A DNA stretch of 64,000 nucleotides from Symbiodinium natans (GCA_905221605.1 CAJNDS010002346.1:494001-558000), one strand, 5' to 3'; positions 1 through 10,732 are shown, counted from the first letter of the stretch. Program-made: numbers and translations. The notes: generated by a model not told the origin, from the letters alone.

Positions 1-739
1 CTCTCTTTCTCCATGGTAGTTGACAGTTGATCAACCTAAACCTTAAAACCGGAAAACCCGGAAAACCCGAAAAACCCGAAAAACCCGAAAACCCTGAACC
101 CAGAGTTGCCCTATATGGGGGTCTTATTTACGATGTTCGGAGTACCTTACGGTCCTTATATCAGGGATCCTACTGCTTGGGGGTGTATTTTAGGGGTCCC
201 CTATTTGCGTAAACCCCGCAATATGAGAACTCTGAATAACCTCTCCGAAGGACCGCTAGACCAATTCCAGCCCACAGCAGACGCAGGCAGAGCAGTCTCT
301 CAGAGCGTTTGGGAGACGGAGCTTAGGTGTTTAGGGGCTAGGCGTTTGGGGGTTTAGGGTTTAGGGTATAAAACCTCACACACACGCACACACCTGCCTG
401 CCTCTAGCCGAAGTCGAAGATGGGGCTTCAAGCACTAGGCCGCAGTGATTGCGCAGGGTTCAGGGTTGAATGGGAATGAGGTCAGTGAACACCGCTTCAA
501 ACAGCCCTTAGCCTCCTGGCATGACAGGTTCACAAAGCAGCCTTCAAGGTGGGGGGGGGGGGGGAAACCTTATGGGGAGGCGGCAGGAGTAGGCACCCAC
601 AGGGTTGAAATTTTACGGGTTCGTGCCCCCACAATGGGCGCCCGAACCCTTCGATCGTGTGTTCCAAAGCATTGCAGAGCCGAAGAGGCTAAACGCCCGC
701 TCACATCTGCCCCAAGGCGCTTATTTACTCTCGCGAACT

Positions 740-859
740 CCAAGAGCTCAATACCCCTTAACTAAGGAATGTACCTTAAATTTGTACCGTAATCACATTA
801 GGGATCCCTCTTATGATTTAAGGTATATTCCTTAATTAAGGGGGTATTGGGCTCTTTGG
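740..859. mobile_element. MITE-like palindrome, family B
   Basis: CCAAGAGCTCAATACCCCTT and AAGGGGGTATTGGGCTCTTT are inverted ends, with TAAGGAATGTACCTTAAAT inside. Confidence 0.75.
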
Positions 860-1362
860 CAACTCTGACCCTGGAGATCCGAGATGCCTCTGGCAAGTAT
901 CTCCAGGATGGACTGATGCACGGTGTCTTAGACATCTGCACGTGCAAACCTTGGACCCTGGGACATGTAGCAGTTGAGGCGAGCTAGCCATTTTATAATA
1001 TAATAGAACATAATATGATATAATAAATATAGTATAAGAATAATATAATAATAATAATAATAACAGATAAAGCCATGCCACGGTCATATGTAGCAACAGC
1101 CAGGGTCCTTTCAAACTGCGCGATGAGGTTGGGCTGAACACCGAAGCAAGCGCAACACAGACGTTTACATGATCTAGGATGGCCCTGAAAACGCTTAGGG
1201 ACTGATCCCAGCTCCTTTTAGCCTAAACGTTTAGGGGTTTGGGGTTTAGGGCTTAGGGTTTAGGGTTTGGGGTTTAGGGGTTTAGGGGTTTAGGGGTTTA
1301 GGGGTTTAGGGGTTTAGGGTTTAGTGGTTAAGGGTTTAGTGGCTAAGGGTTTAGGGGGCTCC

Positions 1363-1464
1363 TCATGTCGTGGGCGCAGCACGCACGAGGCTAAAGAGCT
1401 CTAAGCCGGCGAAGCCGAAGGTCGCGACGTAGTCTTCCGCTGGGCTCAAGCTGGCAGTGCTGAC
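1363..1464 (-). CDS. Exon island, WD40-like repeat protein
   Basis: On minus, after an acceptor-like CAG, the frame reads VSTASLSPAEDYVATFGFAG and stays open to a TGA at 1363. The SxSPxxxYVAT pattern is typical of a WD40 beta-strand block. I see no flanking gene other than the similar islands to the right. The piece is probably an exon of the same left-running gene as 2.3-12.2 kb. The true 3' splice point is uncertain and may come before the TGA. Confidence 0.5.
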   Translation of the reverse strand, partial: VSTASLSPAEDYVATFGFAGLELFSLVRAAPTT

Positions 1465-1739
1465 CTGACATCCGGTTCTCCTAAACCCTAAACCCTAAAC
1501 CCTAATCCCTAGATCCTAAACCCTAAACCCTGAACCCTGAACCCTAAACCCTATAGGTCTGAGCCAGACACTGCCTGGCCTGGAGCCTTAAGCCAGAGAC
1601 TGTAGGTGCTGCAGCCTCAAGCTAGAGACCCTAAACCCCAAACCCGAAAACCGAAGGCGTTCAAAGCTGGGGTTTTGAGATCCGGCTTCGAGGCCGATGT
1701 CGAAAGCCGATACAGATCTCTGCCCCCCGGACTCTGTAG

Positions 1740-1876
1740 GGTTTAGGGTTTTGGGGTTTTGGGGTTTTGGGGTTTTAGGGTTTTAGGGTTTTAGGGTTTT
1801 AGGGTTTTAGGGTTTAGGGTTTTAGGGTTTAGGGTTTTAGGGTTTAGGGTTTAGAGTTTAGGGTTTAGGGTTTAGG
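1740..1876. repeat. Telomere-like array with TTTTAGGG variants
   Basis: Tandem TTTTAGGG and TTTAGGG units, with TTTTGGGG at the left end. The 7-bp and 8-bp units alternate, which resembles imprecise telomerase-type addition. Confidence 0.9.
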
Positions 1877-2289
1877 GCTGAGGGATTTCGACCGGGGCCT
1901 ACATGACCCCTCTCCAGAAGATGGTGAGGAACCTGAAGCCCCGCAGAAGGAGCTTTCCTCTGAAAGTTGGTGGAAGTTGGCTCTCCCAGCACTTTGAAAC
2001 CCTAAACCCTAAACCCTAAACCCAAATCCTTTAAACCCTAAACCCGATGCAAGCTGAAAAGAACCTGTAATCCCTGTAAAATCGCAACCCGCAACACTGC
2101 AAGACGTATAAGCTCTCCGCCCTAAACCGTGAACTTTGAAGATTCCCACTCCCTAAACCCTAAACCCTACACCCTAAACCCTAAACCCTAAACCCTAGAC
2201 CCTAAACCCTAAACCCAAACCTTGCTAAGGATCCCCCGGCCCGGCCCCCCGAAGCAAAAAAAAAACACTGCGGCCAAAAGGCAGAGGGC

Positions 2290-2370
2290 AGGGCCTCCGC
2301 ATGGCCAGCACCGCGGGGGACCTCAAGGATCTCGCCCGTCTCGAGCGCGTGATATCCTCCCAGAGGGCCG
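2290..2370 (-). CDS. Exon island, possible WD40-like piece
   Basis: The minus frame reads GYHALETGEILE between a GGAG acceptor and GAG|GTCCCC, a plausible WD40 'letGeil' strand. The plus frame is also open (MASTAGDLKDLARLERVISS), so the strand is uncertain. Minus is preferred because the clearer islands on both sides are minus. Confidence 0.35.
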
Positions 2371-2376
2371 AAGATA

Positions 2377-2480
2377 GGGTTTAGGGTTTAGGGTTTAGGG
2401 TTTAGGGTTTAGGGTTTAGGGTTTAGGGTTTAGGGTTTCGGGTTTCGGGTTTCGGGTTTAGGGTTTAGGGTTTAGGGTTC
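2377..2480. repeat. TTTAGGG array
   Basis: About fourteen tandem heptamers, mainly TTTAGGG with a short TTTCGGG block. Confidence 0.9.
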
Positions 2481-2496
2481 AGGGTCAGGGTTTACT

Positions 2497-2585
2497 TGGG
2501 ACCCTCTTTACCTACAGCTTTATGGGTGATACCTACTAATTCAGGGTAGTTACTACTAAACTGTAGGTAGATAGTCCCAGGTAGG
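2497..2585. mobile_element. MITE-like palindrome, family F
   Basis: The left arm (ACTTGGGACCCTCTTTACC) and right arm (GGTAGATAGTCCCAGGT) are imperfect inverted repeats around TACAG/CTGTA stems and GTAACTACT. A second copy lies at 36325-36425. There is no coding capacity, as expected of a MITE. Confidence 0.6.
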
Positions 2586-2980
2586 GTTTAGGGTTTTCAA
2601 ACCTAAAAGCAGGGAATGAGGGTCCTAGGCCAGGTGTTTTGAAGGTTAGGGTTTCGGGCTAGGGTTGAGGGTTTTGGCGCGAGCGGGTGCACCCACAGCC
2701 GTAGGCTCAAAGTGCAACCTCTAACGCCTCGCTCATAATAGCCTGCGCCCTACACCGAACTTTACTTGGCTGCACTTAGGAGGGTAGCTATACATTAAAT
2801 TCTTAGCTGCCTTATTAGGAAGCCAAATAAACCCAAAAAGGCTAAGGATCTAACGTTACAGTAAAGCACCACAAAGTTTAAAGGTAGTTTGGGGGGGGGT
2901 TCTGGTCAGCCAAGTATCGGAAGTGGCCGCCTCCGCCGGGTTCGTACAGTACCTCTGAGCCGCCCGAAACGCTGGAACCT

Positions 2981-3107
2981 CTACTTGGTGGTTCATGGTA
3001 CTTAGTAAGTAATAACTGTACTTATAACCCACTTATAAGCCCCTGGAGTGCCCCAATATGGTTATAAGTGCGGTTATAAGTGCAGTTATAATATTAACCT
3101 CCAAGCA
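2981..3107. mobile_element. MITE-like palindrome, family A (diverged copy)
   Basis: It begins CTACTTGGTGGTTCATGGTA and continues with alternating TTATAAGTG/CACTTATAA stems like the copies at 30097, 31261 and 51365. The right terminus is degenerate (AACCTCCAAG only). Confidence 0.55.
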
Positions 3108-3785
3108 CTACTGGTCTCTCAACTGACACGGGGCAATCAGGGTATACCCGTGGGCTGTGCTAAAAATCAGCCAAGGAAGGACATGCTTTGCGCAATATGT
3201 TCTTCTAATTTGAAAGTCTGCTGCAACACAATTTACAGAGAGGATACCAATGAGGAGCTTTTCAGTGTAGGCAGTGGTGCGTTCCACTGCCGGAGTATCG
3301 TCCAGCTAGGTGTATGCCCGGCGTTGTTGGGGCGTGTGCGGGTTCAGTGCTAAACACTAGAAATAAACAAGGGGAAAAGTGTGCGACTGGGCTACCAAGA
3401 GAAGTCTGGTTTTGGGCTCTTAAGGTCAGCCCATGGGAGAAAAATTTACATAGGGGTCGGAATAATTACTAATAGTATTCCCTTATGGCCCCTTTGCAAT
3501 TGTACTATAATAACCCTGTATCAAGGCACCTATAGTAGCCCTAAACCCTAAACCCTAAACCCTAAAAGACCCCTGTAGCTTTTGGGTTCTCAAGGTCAGC
3601 CCATCGTGTCCAGGGTCCGACCCCTTGGGCTTGTGGGGAGGGGCGCTCTTCGGTTTTTGCGTTTGATAGGGTTGGTGGGGTTTGGGGTTTAGGGGTTTAG
3701 GGGTTTAGGGTTTAGGGTTTGGGGTTTATAGGGTTTAGGGTTTAGGGTTTAGGGTTTAGGGTTGAGAGGGATAAAGGGCCCCCGG

Positions 3786-3896
3786 CCCGAACATGCAAGG
3801 GGAGAGCACCGACTGCTCATCGGAAAAGACGACGAGGTTGCTGGGGCCGCTGAAGTTGCCCGGAGGCGCTTGGAATGTCTCCAAGATATCGAAGGC
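3786..3896 (-). CDS. Exon island, WD40-like gene
   Basis: After CCCCTTCAG the minus frame reads AFDILETFQAPPGNFSG and then NLVVFSDEQSVLSP. It is open for more than 35 codons with GC-rich third positions. The hydrophobic strand followed by SDE resembles the LLVSxDN blocks at 4.7 and 11.4 kb, which suggests the same repeat protein. The right-hand splice site is not resolved. Confidence 0.5.
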
Positions 3897-3988
3897 CTGA
3901 AGGGGAGACATGGTGGTTTCCGATACTAGGGTTTAGGGTTTAGGGTTTAGGGTTATTGAGATCCTTGTTCTAAGAAAATCCTACTATT

Positions 3989-4010
3989 GGGGGGGGGGGG
4001 GGGGGGGGGG
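3989..4010. repeat. Poly-G tract
   Basis: An uninterrupted run of about 22 G. Similar tracts recur in this window and may form quadruplexes. Run length in such tracts is also sensitive to assembly error. Confidence 0.9.
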
Positions 4011-4344
4011 TATCCCCTACCATTTTCGCAGATCCCCATCTTAGGGTTTCAGGGTTTAGGGTTTGGGGCTGAGGGGTCGGTATAAGGGCAGTCCCCTAAA
4101 TTCGTGTCCCGTTGTGGGGTCCTATAGCACGGCACCCTTTTAAAGGAAGGACCAGCCCCCCCCCCCCCCCCCCAAAAAAAAAAAAAAAGAAGGACCCTAA
4201 CTTAGAGAGCTACCCATGTCTGTTCAGGCAATTTTAGGGATGTCGGCCCTGAACAATTTGGGTCTTCAGGGCTAGATGGAGCTTGAGGAGCTTAAGGCTC
4301 GGGTTGAAAAGGAACCCCAAAGCCCAAAAGCCTTACCCTAGGGA

Positions 4345-4440
4345 CCCATGCACCTATGCACTACATATACTTCGGCCTTAAAGGGATTCCTACATAGCAG
4401 CCTTAGGGCCCCAAGTATATACGACATGGGCACATGGATC
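4345..4440. mobile_element. MITE-like palindrome, family E
   Basis: Inverted arms built on ATATACTTCGGCCTTAA and GGGCCCCAAGTATATAC, related to elements at 22265, 25365, 26105 and 27075. Confidence 0.55.
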
Positions 4441-4705
4441 CTGAGGGTTAGCACATAGTTTAGAGAATGCTCCATAGAATTTCAGGAACATCCCTCAATC
4501 AAGCTGTCCTGGGCTCCGTGGGGATGGTTTCCCTGCGTGAATTCTCAGCCTCCACGCCACATCAACCTAACCCCCGAAGCGCCAAAGACCCAAAACCGCA
4601 AAAAACCTGGCCCCTCAATCCTACACCCTATAGCCCCCCTAACACCCTCAACCCAACGGAGCCCTACACCCTAAACCCTAAACCCTGAACGCCCTAAACG
4701 CCCGC

Positions 4706-4775
4706 CTTCATGTCTGCGTTAAACGCCAGCAGCTTCAAGTGCGCATTGTCGTCTGAGACCAAGAGCCTGGGCGAG
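4706..4775 (-). CDS. Exon, WD40-like gene
   Basis: A 70-nt exon candidate between acceptor CCGAAG and donor AAG|GCGGGC. It reads SPRLLVSDDNAHLKLLAFNA and then DMK. The LLVSDDN block matches 11359-11430 (LLVVSGDN) and is typical of a propeller strand and turn. Telomere-like repeats flank it directly on both sides, consistent with introns filled by them. Confidence 0.55.
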
Positions 4776-4782
4776 CTTCGGG

Positions 4783-5140
4783 CTTTTAGGGTTTAGGGTT
4801 TAGGGTTTAGGGCTTAGGGCTTAGGGGTTGAGGGGTTGAGGGGTTGAGGGGTTGAGGGGTTGAGGGGTTTAGGGCTTTAGGGCTTTAGGGGTTTAGGGGT
4901 TTAGGGGTTTAGGGGTTAGGGGTTTAGGGTTTAGGGTTTAGGGTTTAGGGTTTTGGGGTTAGGGGTTTAGGGTTAGGGTTCCAGGGTGGTATAGGACTTG
5001 AGGGTTTAAGAGTTTTAAGGGCTTTAGGCTTTTCGCGTTTTAGGGTTTAGGGCTTCAGGGGTTTCGGGCTTTGGGGGTTGTTTTCGCGTTTTCGGGGTTT
5101 AGGGCTTTAGGGTTTTAGGGGTTTCGGGCCTTGGGCTAAA
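4783..5140. repeat. Degenerate telomere-like block
   Basis: TTTAGGG, TTGAGGGG, CTTTAGGG and TTTCGGG variants in succession with no exon-like sequence; an intron or spacer. Confidence 0.85.
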
Positions 5141-5207
5141 CCCTAGACCCTAAACCCTAAACCCTAAACCCTAGAGCCTAAACCGATTCAGGGTTATGGG
5201 AGGGCAA

Positions 5208-5210
<3 letters not shown>

Positions 5211-5240
<30 letters not shown>
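5211..5240. repeat. Poly-G tract (~29 nt)
   Basis: One of the longest uninterrupted G runs in the window, inside telomere-like sequence. Confidence 0.9.
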
Positions 5241-5243
<3 letters not shown>

Positions 5244-5934
5244 TGCCTTCCATGGCTGAAGGGTCTCAAGGCTTTAGGATATTGAGGGCTCGGTTTTTCG
5301 TTTTCGGGCTAGGGTTTAGGCATCGGGTTGAGGGTTAGGTTGTCGGGTTTAGGTTTTCAGGCTGTGTTAGGGGTCTAAACCCTAAACCCTAAACCCCAAA
5401 CCCTAAACTTAAAACCCTAAACCCTAAACCCTCAACCCTAAACCCTAAACGCTAAACCAGTAGAGTTGCAGGTTGAAGCGCTAAGGACTCAGGCTTCGAA
5501 GGCTTCCAGGCCCCCTGATTCCCCTGTTTCGGGCTTGGGGTAGGAGGCTGACCCCTAAACCCAAAACCCAAAACCCAAAACCCTAAACCCAAAACCCAAA
5601 CCCTAAACCCAAAGCCCGAACCCCCCCCTAAAACCCTAAGACCGTGACTGAGTCTTAGGGTGTTTCGGGACTCGGGCTCAGGCTCGGGTTCGTTGCGGTC
5701 GTTGGGTGCCCAAAGCCGAGATAGAAGGCGAATGAAGAGCATGTCACCCCTCTAAACCCTAAACCCTAAACCCTAAACCCTAAACCCTAAACTCCAAACC
5801 CCAAAGAGGCCGTCATAAGCCACTGTAGGCTTTGCGGGCTCCTTGGGAAGGGGCTGAGGAACCGATGGCTCATTTCAGGACCCTACAATGATAGTGATCA
5901 GTAGTAAAAACCTTAGGCCAGAAGTCCTCTAAGT

Positions 5935-6035
5935 CTTGGATGGCCCTTGAAACCCTCTGAAAAATATTCCTAAATATCATCCTCTTCAACCCGAACAAGG
6001 GAGAATATCAAATATCCCAAGGTCCTACCCTAATC
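5935..6035. mobile_element. MITE-like element, family I
   Basis: It starts with GGATGGCCCTTGAAACCCTC and ends with ATATCCCAAGGTCC. A near copy lies at 47960-48065 and a diverged one at 29870-29975. Confidence 0.5.
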
Positions 6036-6197
6036 CTTAAACCCTAAACCCTAAACCCTAAACCCTAAACCCTAAACCCTGAACCCTAAGCCCCAAGCCC
6101 TACCCTAAATATCCCCAAGAACTATAGTTAGCACCATCTAATCGGGGGGGCCCTCCCCTGCCATGCCCTTGGTGCTACGCTACAAAAAGAGCCGGCG

Positions 6198-6290
6198 TGG
6201 GCCCAAGTAGCTTCTTGGTCTTGGTGAATACCCTGTACCCTAAACCCTAAACCCTAAACCTGGGCCCAAGTAGCTTCTTGGTCTTGGTGA
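6198..6290. repeat. 30-bp direct repeat flanking a telomere-like array
   Basis: The same 30 bases (starting TGGGCCCAAGTAGC) occur at 6198-6227 and 6261-6290, with 33 bp of CCCTAAA-type repeat between them. The right copy is the 3' end of the exon at 6260-6342. This looks like a target-site or break-repair duplication made when the telomeric sequence entered the gene. Confidence 0.85.
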
Positions 6291-6342
6291 CGTGGAGATG
6301 GGCCACACTTCCCTCCGGGAGCTCCCATTTTGAGACCAGCTC
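6260..6342 (-). CDS. Exon, WD40-like gene
   Basis: An 83-nt exon candidate from acceptor TGCGCAG to CCCAG|GTTTAGG. It reads ELVSKWELPEGSVAHLHVTK and then TKKLLGP. The alternating hydrophobic strands after a W-containing turn fit a WD40 blade. The putative intron starts inside a telomeric unit (GTTTAG). Its 3' end is duplicated 63 bp downstream. Confidence 0.55.
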
Positions 6343-6536
6343 CTGCGCAGGGTTTAGGGTTTGAGGTTTAGGGTTTAGGGCTTAGGGCTTGCGAGGGTTT
6401 TTATTGCAGGGCTGGCGTTGGAGGGCCGGCAGGGTTTATATGGTTTCTAGGGCGAGCAGGTTTGTAACATTGGCAGGACAGGTTTTTCGGGGTCTTTCAT
6501 ACCTACCCATTCCGGAGACGTCTGCCAACGTTGAGC

Positions 6537-6567
6537 CTGCCACAGTCCACCCCGTAAATTTCGAAGT
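6537..6567 (-). CDS. Small exon candidate, WD40-like gene
   Basis: A 31-nt piece between GTCAG and donor GCTCAA, reading FEIYGVDCG. It is too short to judge alone. It is kept because the boundaries follow the AG/GC pattern of its neighbours. Confidence 0.3.
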
Positions 6568-7023
6568 CTGACGAAGACCGACAAAGCCCATACAGACATC
6601 TCCACACCTGAACTATGCTGAACTTGGTACCCTGGCACGAATGATAACTTTAGCTGTTCCTTAGGGAGTTATGGTAACCCAAAAATGCAAAACTGATTTC
6701 CAAGTGCCCCTAAGCGAAGCCCTGATATTGCTTCAAAAGCCCGGATCATCCACCCCAAACACCCCCAAGTATACACCCTAAGCCCTACACCCTAAAACCC
6801 ACACGAGCAAGCCCTTAAACCGTAAACCCCCCCCCCCCCCCCCCCCCCCCCCCGCAGCCGCCCGAAAGCCTGAAACGAAGCCAGAGGTGCCCTATGCAGC
6901 ACCTTTGCAACAGGTCTCGAGCGCCCTCAGCATATCACCGTGCCGGAAGCTTAGGTTTTCAGGGTTTAGGGCTTATAGGGTCTACGCATAGGGCACGCCG
7001 GCCCTGAAATCCCCCAAAAAGCC

Positions 7024-7168
7024 CGGAAGCTTTTTGGCCCGTGCACTCCTTTGAGCTCAGCGTGTGATAGTAGATAATCCACTCGTTGATGGAGAGCAGG
7101 GTGTCCGCATCGTACCAGCGAGCAGACATGTTGCTTTTCTCCCCGGTCACCGTCAGCACCGGGGAGCC
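7024..7168 (-). CDS. Exon, WD40-like gene
   Basis: Minus frame open for nearly 50 codons: PVLTVTGEKS, then NMSARWYDADTLLSINEW, then IIYYHTLSS. The strand-turn pattern with ARWYDAD is WD40-like. The right boundary is near GTAAG|GGCTCC and the left boundary is unresolved. This is among the most convincing islands of the gene. Confidence 0.55.
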
Positions 7169-7179
7169 CTTACGGACAC

Positions 7180-7240
7180 AGGGTTTAGGGTTTAGGGTTT
7201 AGGGTTTAGGGTTTAGGGTTTAGGGTTTAGGGTTTAGGGC
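7180..7240. repeat. TTTAGGG array
   Basis: Eight tandem TTTAGGG units directly upstream (minus sense) of the 7.0-kb exon. Confidence 0.9.
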
Positions 7241-7250
7241 TACACCCCAA

Positions 7251-7395
7251 ATTCCTAAGGGTATTTACATGGTCACTTCGTATGGTCCTTTAAAGGGGAC
7301 ACCTTAAAGATACCCCTTATATACCCTTTGGGGCCACAGCTCAGAGTCCTTTAAAGAAGGCAAGGGGACGTACTAAGGGAACATGTAACTATCCT
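7251..7395. mobile_element. MITE-like element, family C
   Basis: TTACATGGTCACTTCGTATG at the left and GGGAACATGTAACTATCC at the right form inverted ends around CCTTAAAGATACCCCTTATA. It is related to 7640-7795 and 32165-32325. Confidence 0.55.
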
Positions 7396-7639
7396 TACAA
7401 AAACTCTACACCCTAACAGGCTTCGATCCGCACATGGCCGCAAGAAGGGGTTGTTCTTGGGTAGTTCTCAAATTCGAGTCCCTTGATTGGGTCTCCGAAA
7501 TTCATACGGCACCCGCCTTAAAAACAAGAACCCCAAAAAGGGGAGAAGCTGCCCTCTCTGCAATTCTGAACCGACAGAGCCGTCCGTTCTAAGACTGACG
7601 AGGAGGAAAGTATAGCAGGCCTGCTTCACTTCGTCGGGC

Positions 7640-7795
7640 AGTTACATGGTCCCTCAGTTGGGGCCCCTAGAAGGGGGCCCCTTATACACCCCTTTGATAC
7701 CCTGTACACCCCTTAAGGGCCCATACGTCAGAACCCTGTTAAAAAGGAGGTAGGGACCAGATGAAGGGACCAGATAACTACACTTAGATACCAGT
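7640..7795. mobile_element. MITE-like element, family C
   Basis: Starts AGTTACATGGTCCCTCAG and ends GGGACCAGATAACTAC, with the family interior CCCCTTATACACCCCTTTGA and GGGCCCATACGTCAGAACCC. Confidence 0.6.
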
Positions 7796-7905
7796 AACTT
7801 GACCCAAGACGAACCTAGGCACCCTTTTTGGTTCAAAAGGCTTCAAGGGGAACCTAAACCCCAAAAAAGGTGGGAATAAGGGCCTGCTCTGGCCCTAGTC
7901 AAACC
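7795..7905. mobile_element. MITE-like element, family G
   Basis: Contains GGCACCCTTTTTGGTTCAAA and GGGGAACCTAAACCCCAAAA, matching 16385-16500 and 33820-33925 in order and spacing. Confidence 0.5.
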
Positions 7906-7974
7906 CTGTAAGGGAGTTCTGGGGTTGCGGTCTTGGGTGTCTCAGGGCTGCGTCGTACACGGGTGCACACGAAG

Positions 7975-8100
7975 AAACCCTACTGGTTCTTAGTATAGAA
8001 TCAGGGAATCATGTACCTTCTACTATCCCCCTGTATACATTTTCTTCCCAAGGATGAAAAGACAGGGTACCTCGTTCCGGTCATCCCCTACTTAGACTAA
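7975..8100. mobile_element. MITE-like element, family H
   Basis: Left end ACTGGTTCTTAGTATAGAAT and right end TACTTAGACTAAGAACCAGA are inverted repeats. Related ends occur at 25165-25255 and 30275-30415. Confidence 0.55.
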
Positions 8101-8207
8101 GAACCAGAAGGCCTAAACCCTAAACCCTGAACCCTAAACCCTGAACCCTGAACCCTAAACCCAAAACCCAAAACCCAAAACCCAAAACCCTCAACCCTAA
8201 ACCCAGC

Positions 8208-8288
8208 CTGCATGTCGTACACCGTGCACACATTGTCGACCACGGCGGCAAGGTGCTTGGAGTCCGGACTGAACTCCAGGCAGGAGAC
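8208..8288 (-). CDS. Exon, WD40-repeat blade
   Basis: The best WD40 evidence in the window. An exactly 81-nt exon (27 codons, phase 0) runs from TGCTCCAG|G to CAG|GCTGGG. It encodes VSCLEFSPDSKHLAAVVDN followed by VCTVYDMQ. The CLEFSPDSKHLA block is the classic 'v..vaFSPdg.~la' WD40 strand, followed by the next strand ending YDM. Telomeric repeats begin directly after the GC donor. Confidence 0.7.
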
Positions 8289-8656
8289 CTGGAGCACAAG
8301 TCCGAAAGGTGGGCTTTGGGCTTTGAGGTTTAGGGCTTTGGGGTTTAGGGTTTGAGGTTTCGGGTTTCGGGTTTAGGGACCCGAAACCCTAAACCCCAAA
8401 CCCTAAGCGCGAGTACTGATGCAAACTACAATTCTTGAGGGACTTACGACCCCAAGTTTCAGCAGAAGTTCGTTAGGCCCCGTGCGCTAACTCGACTCGT
8501 AGCAAGGGGCCTCCCCTTCTGGTAGAGGGGTTCCAGATCGGGACCCTGGAGCACCCGAAGACATCAAACAAAACGAAAACCCAAAAGAGAATCAGGTTTC
8601 TAAGGGTCACAACCCACCACATTAATTCCGTGAGTCTTGCCAGGCCCTGAAACATG

Positions 8657-8752
8657 TCAGATCCAGGCGGCGTAGGCACCCGGTTGTGGCCCGGGCGCGG
8701 TGAAGGTCAGCGAAGTTTCGTGCGTGTCGGATGCACGCACCTGCACCTCCGG
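8657..8752 (-). CDS. Exon island, WD40-like gene
   Basis: Minus frame EVQVRASDTHETSLTF, then TAPGPQPGAYAAWI, then TGA at 8657. EVQVR is shared with the island at 11.4 kb, which suggests another copy of the same repeat. Whether the TGA is used or lies in an intron is not known. Confidence 0.5.
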   Translation of the reverse strand, partial: PEVQVRASDTHETSLTFTAPGPQPGAYAAWI

Positions 8753-9003
8753 GTTACTTGGTTGCTCTGTAACCCCCCAAGAGAAGGTGTAACTTTTATG
8801 AAATTCGAGGAGCCCCAAAACTCATAAAGTGCTAGAGTTGTCGTAAAGTCCCACCTAGGTTTCGGTTAGTTTCAGAACCTTGCCTGAGCCCACCCCAATC
8901 CCCAAACCCTAAACCCGACACTCTATCACGAACCCGACAGGCCTTGCACGAGAATCCCCCCCCAACACCTTTGGAGACCCTCCAGCCGCAAACAAGAAGC
9001 AGC

Positions 9004-9080
9004 GAAACGCAATTCTGGCAGTGCTGAGCGACTACTGTCTACTGCGAGGCCTACCCTTCTCGTGGTATCGCTCTCCGGCA
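9004..9080 (-). CDS. Exon candidate, possibly WD40-like
   Basis: Minus frame TTRRVGLAVDSSRSALPEL after a CGAGAAG acceptor-like site. It has moderate coding character and weak family resemblance. Confidence 0.3.
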
Positions 9081-9906
9081 AGAGAGGGAGGGTGAGGGAA
9101 GTCAAACCCTGAACCCTAAACCCTAAACCCTAAACCCTAAACCGACCGCGAGCAGAACGCGGAGACGAAACACAAAAACGCCCTGCATGAAACACAGAGT
9201 CCACCCTGAGGCTCCAAGGTAGTTCGTTTTTTTGGGTGAGCTATAGGAGATCCTAGTCTGGTACCCCAAACGAGCTTACATAGGAGCCTTTAAGCAGTGT
9301 CTATAAAAAAACACCCAAAAGGGTACCTTTTGGGAGCCTTTAGGTATCGCTAGGGTTTAGGGTTTAGGGTTTGGGGTTTGGGGCCCCGTTTTAAGGACCC
9401 CGAAGGGAATATACGGGCCATACTAGGAGTATATTCAGGGGAACCTTTATGGGTACAACCTTAGGGGTACAAGTCTTCATCCCTTGAAACCCGAAACGCT
9501 AAACGATGAACCCTAAACCCTAAGGTACGAGTTTAAAGGGTCTTAGGGCTTAGGGTTAGGGGTATAAGCAGAAACCCCGGACTTTAATCCCCAGATGTAC
9601 CTTATATAGCCCCTGCATAACTAAGTAGCCCCTAAATAGCCCCTAAGTTACCCCATGAGGGTCCCTCCGTTCGTCCCTTGATCTAAGTACCCAAGCACCC
9701 CTGGACCTAAACACTGAGCCTCTGCCCACGAACTCTCCCTAAGCTGTACACCCCTAAACCCTAAACCCTCAACCCTACACCTTAGACCCATACCTAAAGG
9801 CTCCCACGTAGTCCCTTTTTGGGGGTACTCTACTAGAACCCCCCTACAACTCACTCCAAAAAAAGGAACTACACGGGAGCCTACTTCAGCCCACGTCCCG
9901 CCTCGA

Positions 9907-9979
9907 GACCTGCCACTGCTGCATAGAGCCGATTGTCGGGACTGGTGGCGACCAGCGGCCAAAAGGCGCCCGAAACGGA
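9907..9979 (-). CDS. Exon island, WD40-like gene
   Basis: The minus frame reads FWPLVATSPDNRLYAAVAG. The 'ATSPDNRLYAAV' motif fits the same WD40 strand as the 8.2-kb exon. The 3' limit is probably GGCAG|GTCTCG. Confidence 0.55.
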
Positions 9980-10141
9980 GCTCACCTACAGGGGAGGGAA
10001 GGGTCTAGGGCTCAGGGCTTAGGGTCTGTTATCTACAGCTCTATCTCTATAAACATATATATATATACATACACAGATAGAGAGAGAGAGAGTTAAGCGT
10101 GAAGGGTCTGTAATGTATGTGTAGATACACATATAAATATA

Positions 10142-10265
10142 TAGATATACATATATGTATGTATATGTATGTATATGTATGTATATGTATGTATATGTAT
10201 GTATATGTATGTATATGTATGTATATGTATGTATATGTATGTATATGTATGTATATGTATGTATG
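10142..10265. repeat. TATATGTATG microsatellite
   Basis: About a dozen perfect copies of a 10-bp unit. The long Tyr/Ile/His or Met/Cys/Val frames through it are repeat artefacts. Confidence 0.95.
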
Positions 10266-10598
10266 TAGATGCACATGCATTTGTGTATCTCTGTGTGCCT
10301 TGGGGATTGTTGTCTGAAGCTTAGGCTTTGGGAGGGGGCTCCAAAACTCTGTACCCAGAGCTTTATATCAGCTCAACAGATTAAAACCTTAGACCCCAAA
10401 AGGCCCTAAAGCCTAAGCCTCTAACACTATAAGGGGCTAAGCCCTACACCTTTCACCCTATAACCCTATATCCCTCTAACCCTGTAACCCCCTTACCCTC
10501 TAACCATACAACCCTGTAACCCTATAACACTTTGACCCCGAAACCCTCAACATACAACTTGAAGCTTGGAATCTCCACATGGGTTCCCCTACTAGCTG

Positions 10599-10693
10599 GG
10601 GGGGGGAAGCTGGGGGGGGGAAAGGGGGGGAGGGGGGGGGGATGGGGGGGGGGAGGTGGGGGAGGGGGGGGGGGGGAGGGGGGGAGGGGGGGG

Positions 10694-10732
<39 letters not shown>

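Noticed and set aside
1880-1990. Exon candidates on both strands (plus SPEDGEEPEAPQKELSSES, minus EESSFCGASGSSPSSGEGS)
   Set aside because: The two strands cannot be told apart and both are low-complexity.
10019-10317. Open frames rich in Tyr/Ile/His or Met/Cys/Val
   Set aside because: They arise from the TATATGTATG microsatellite.
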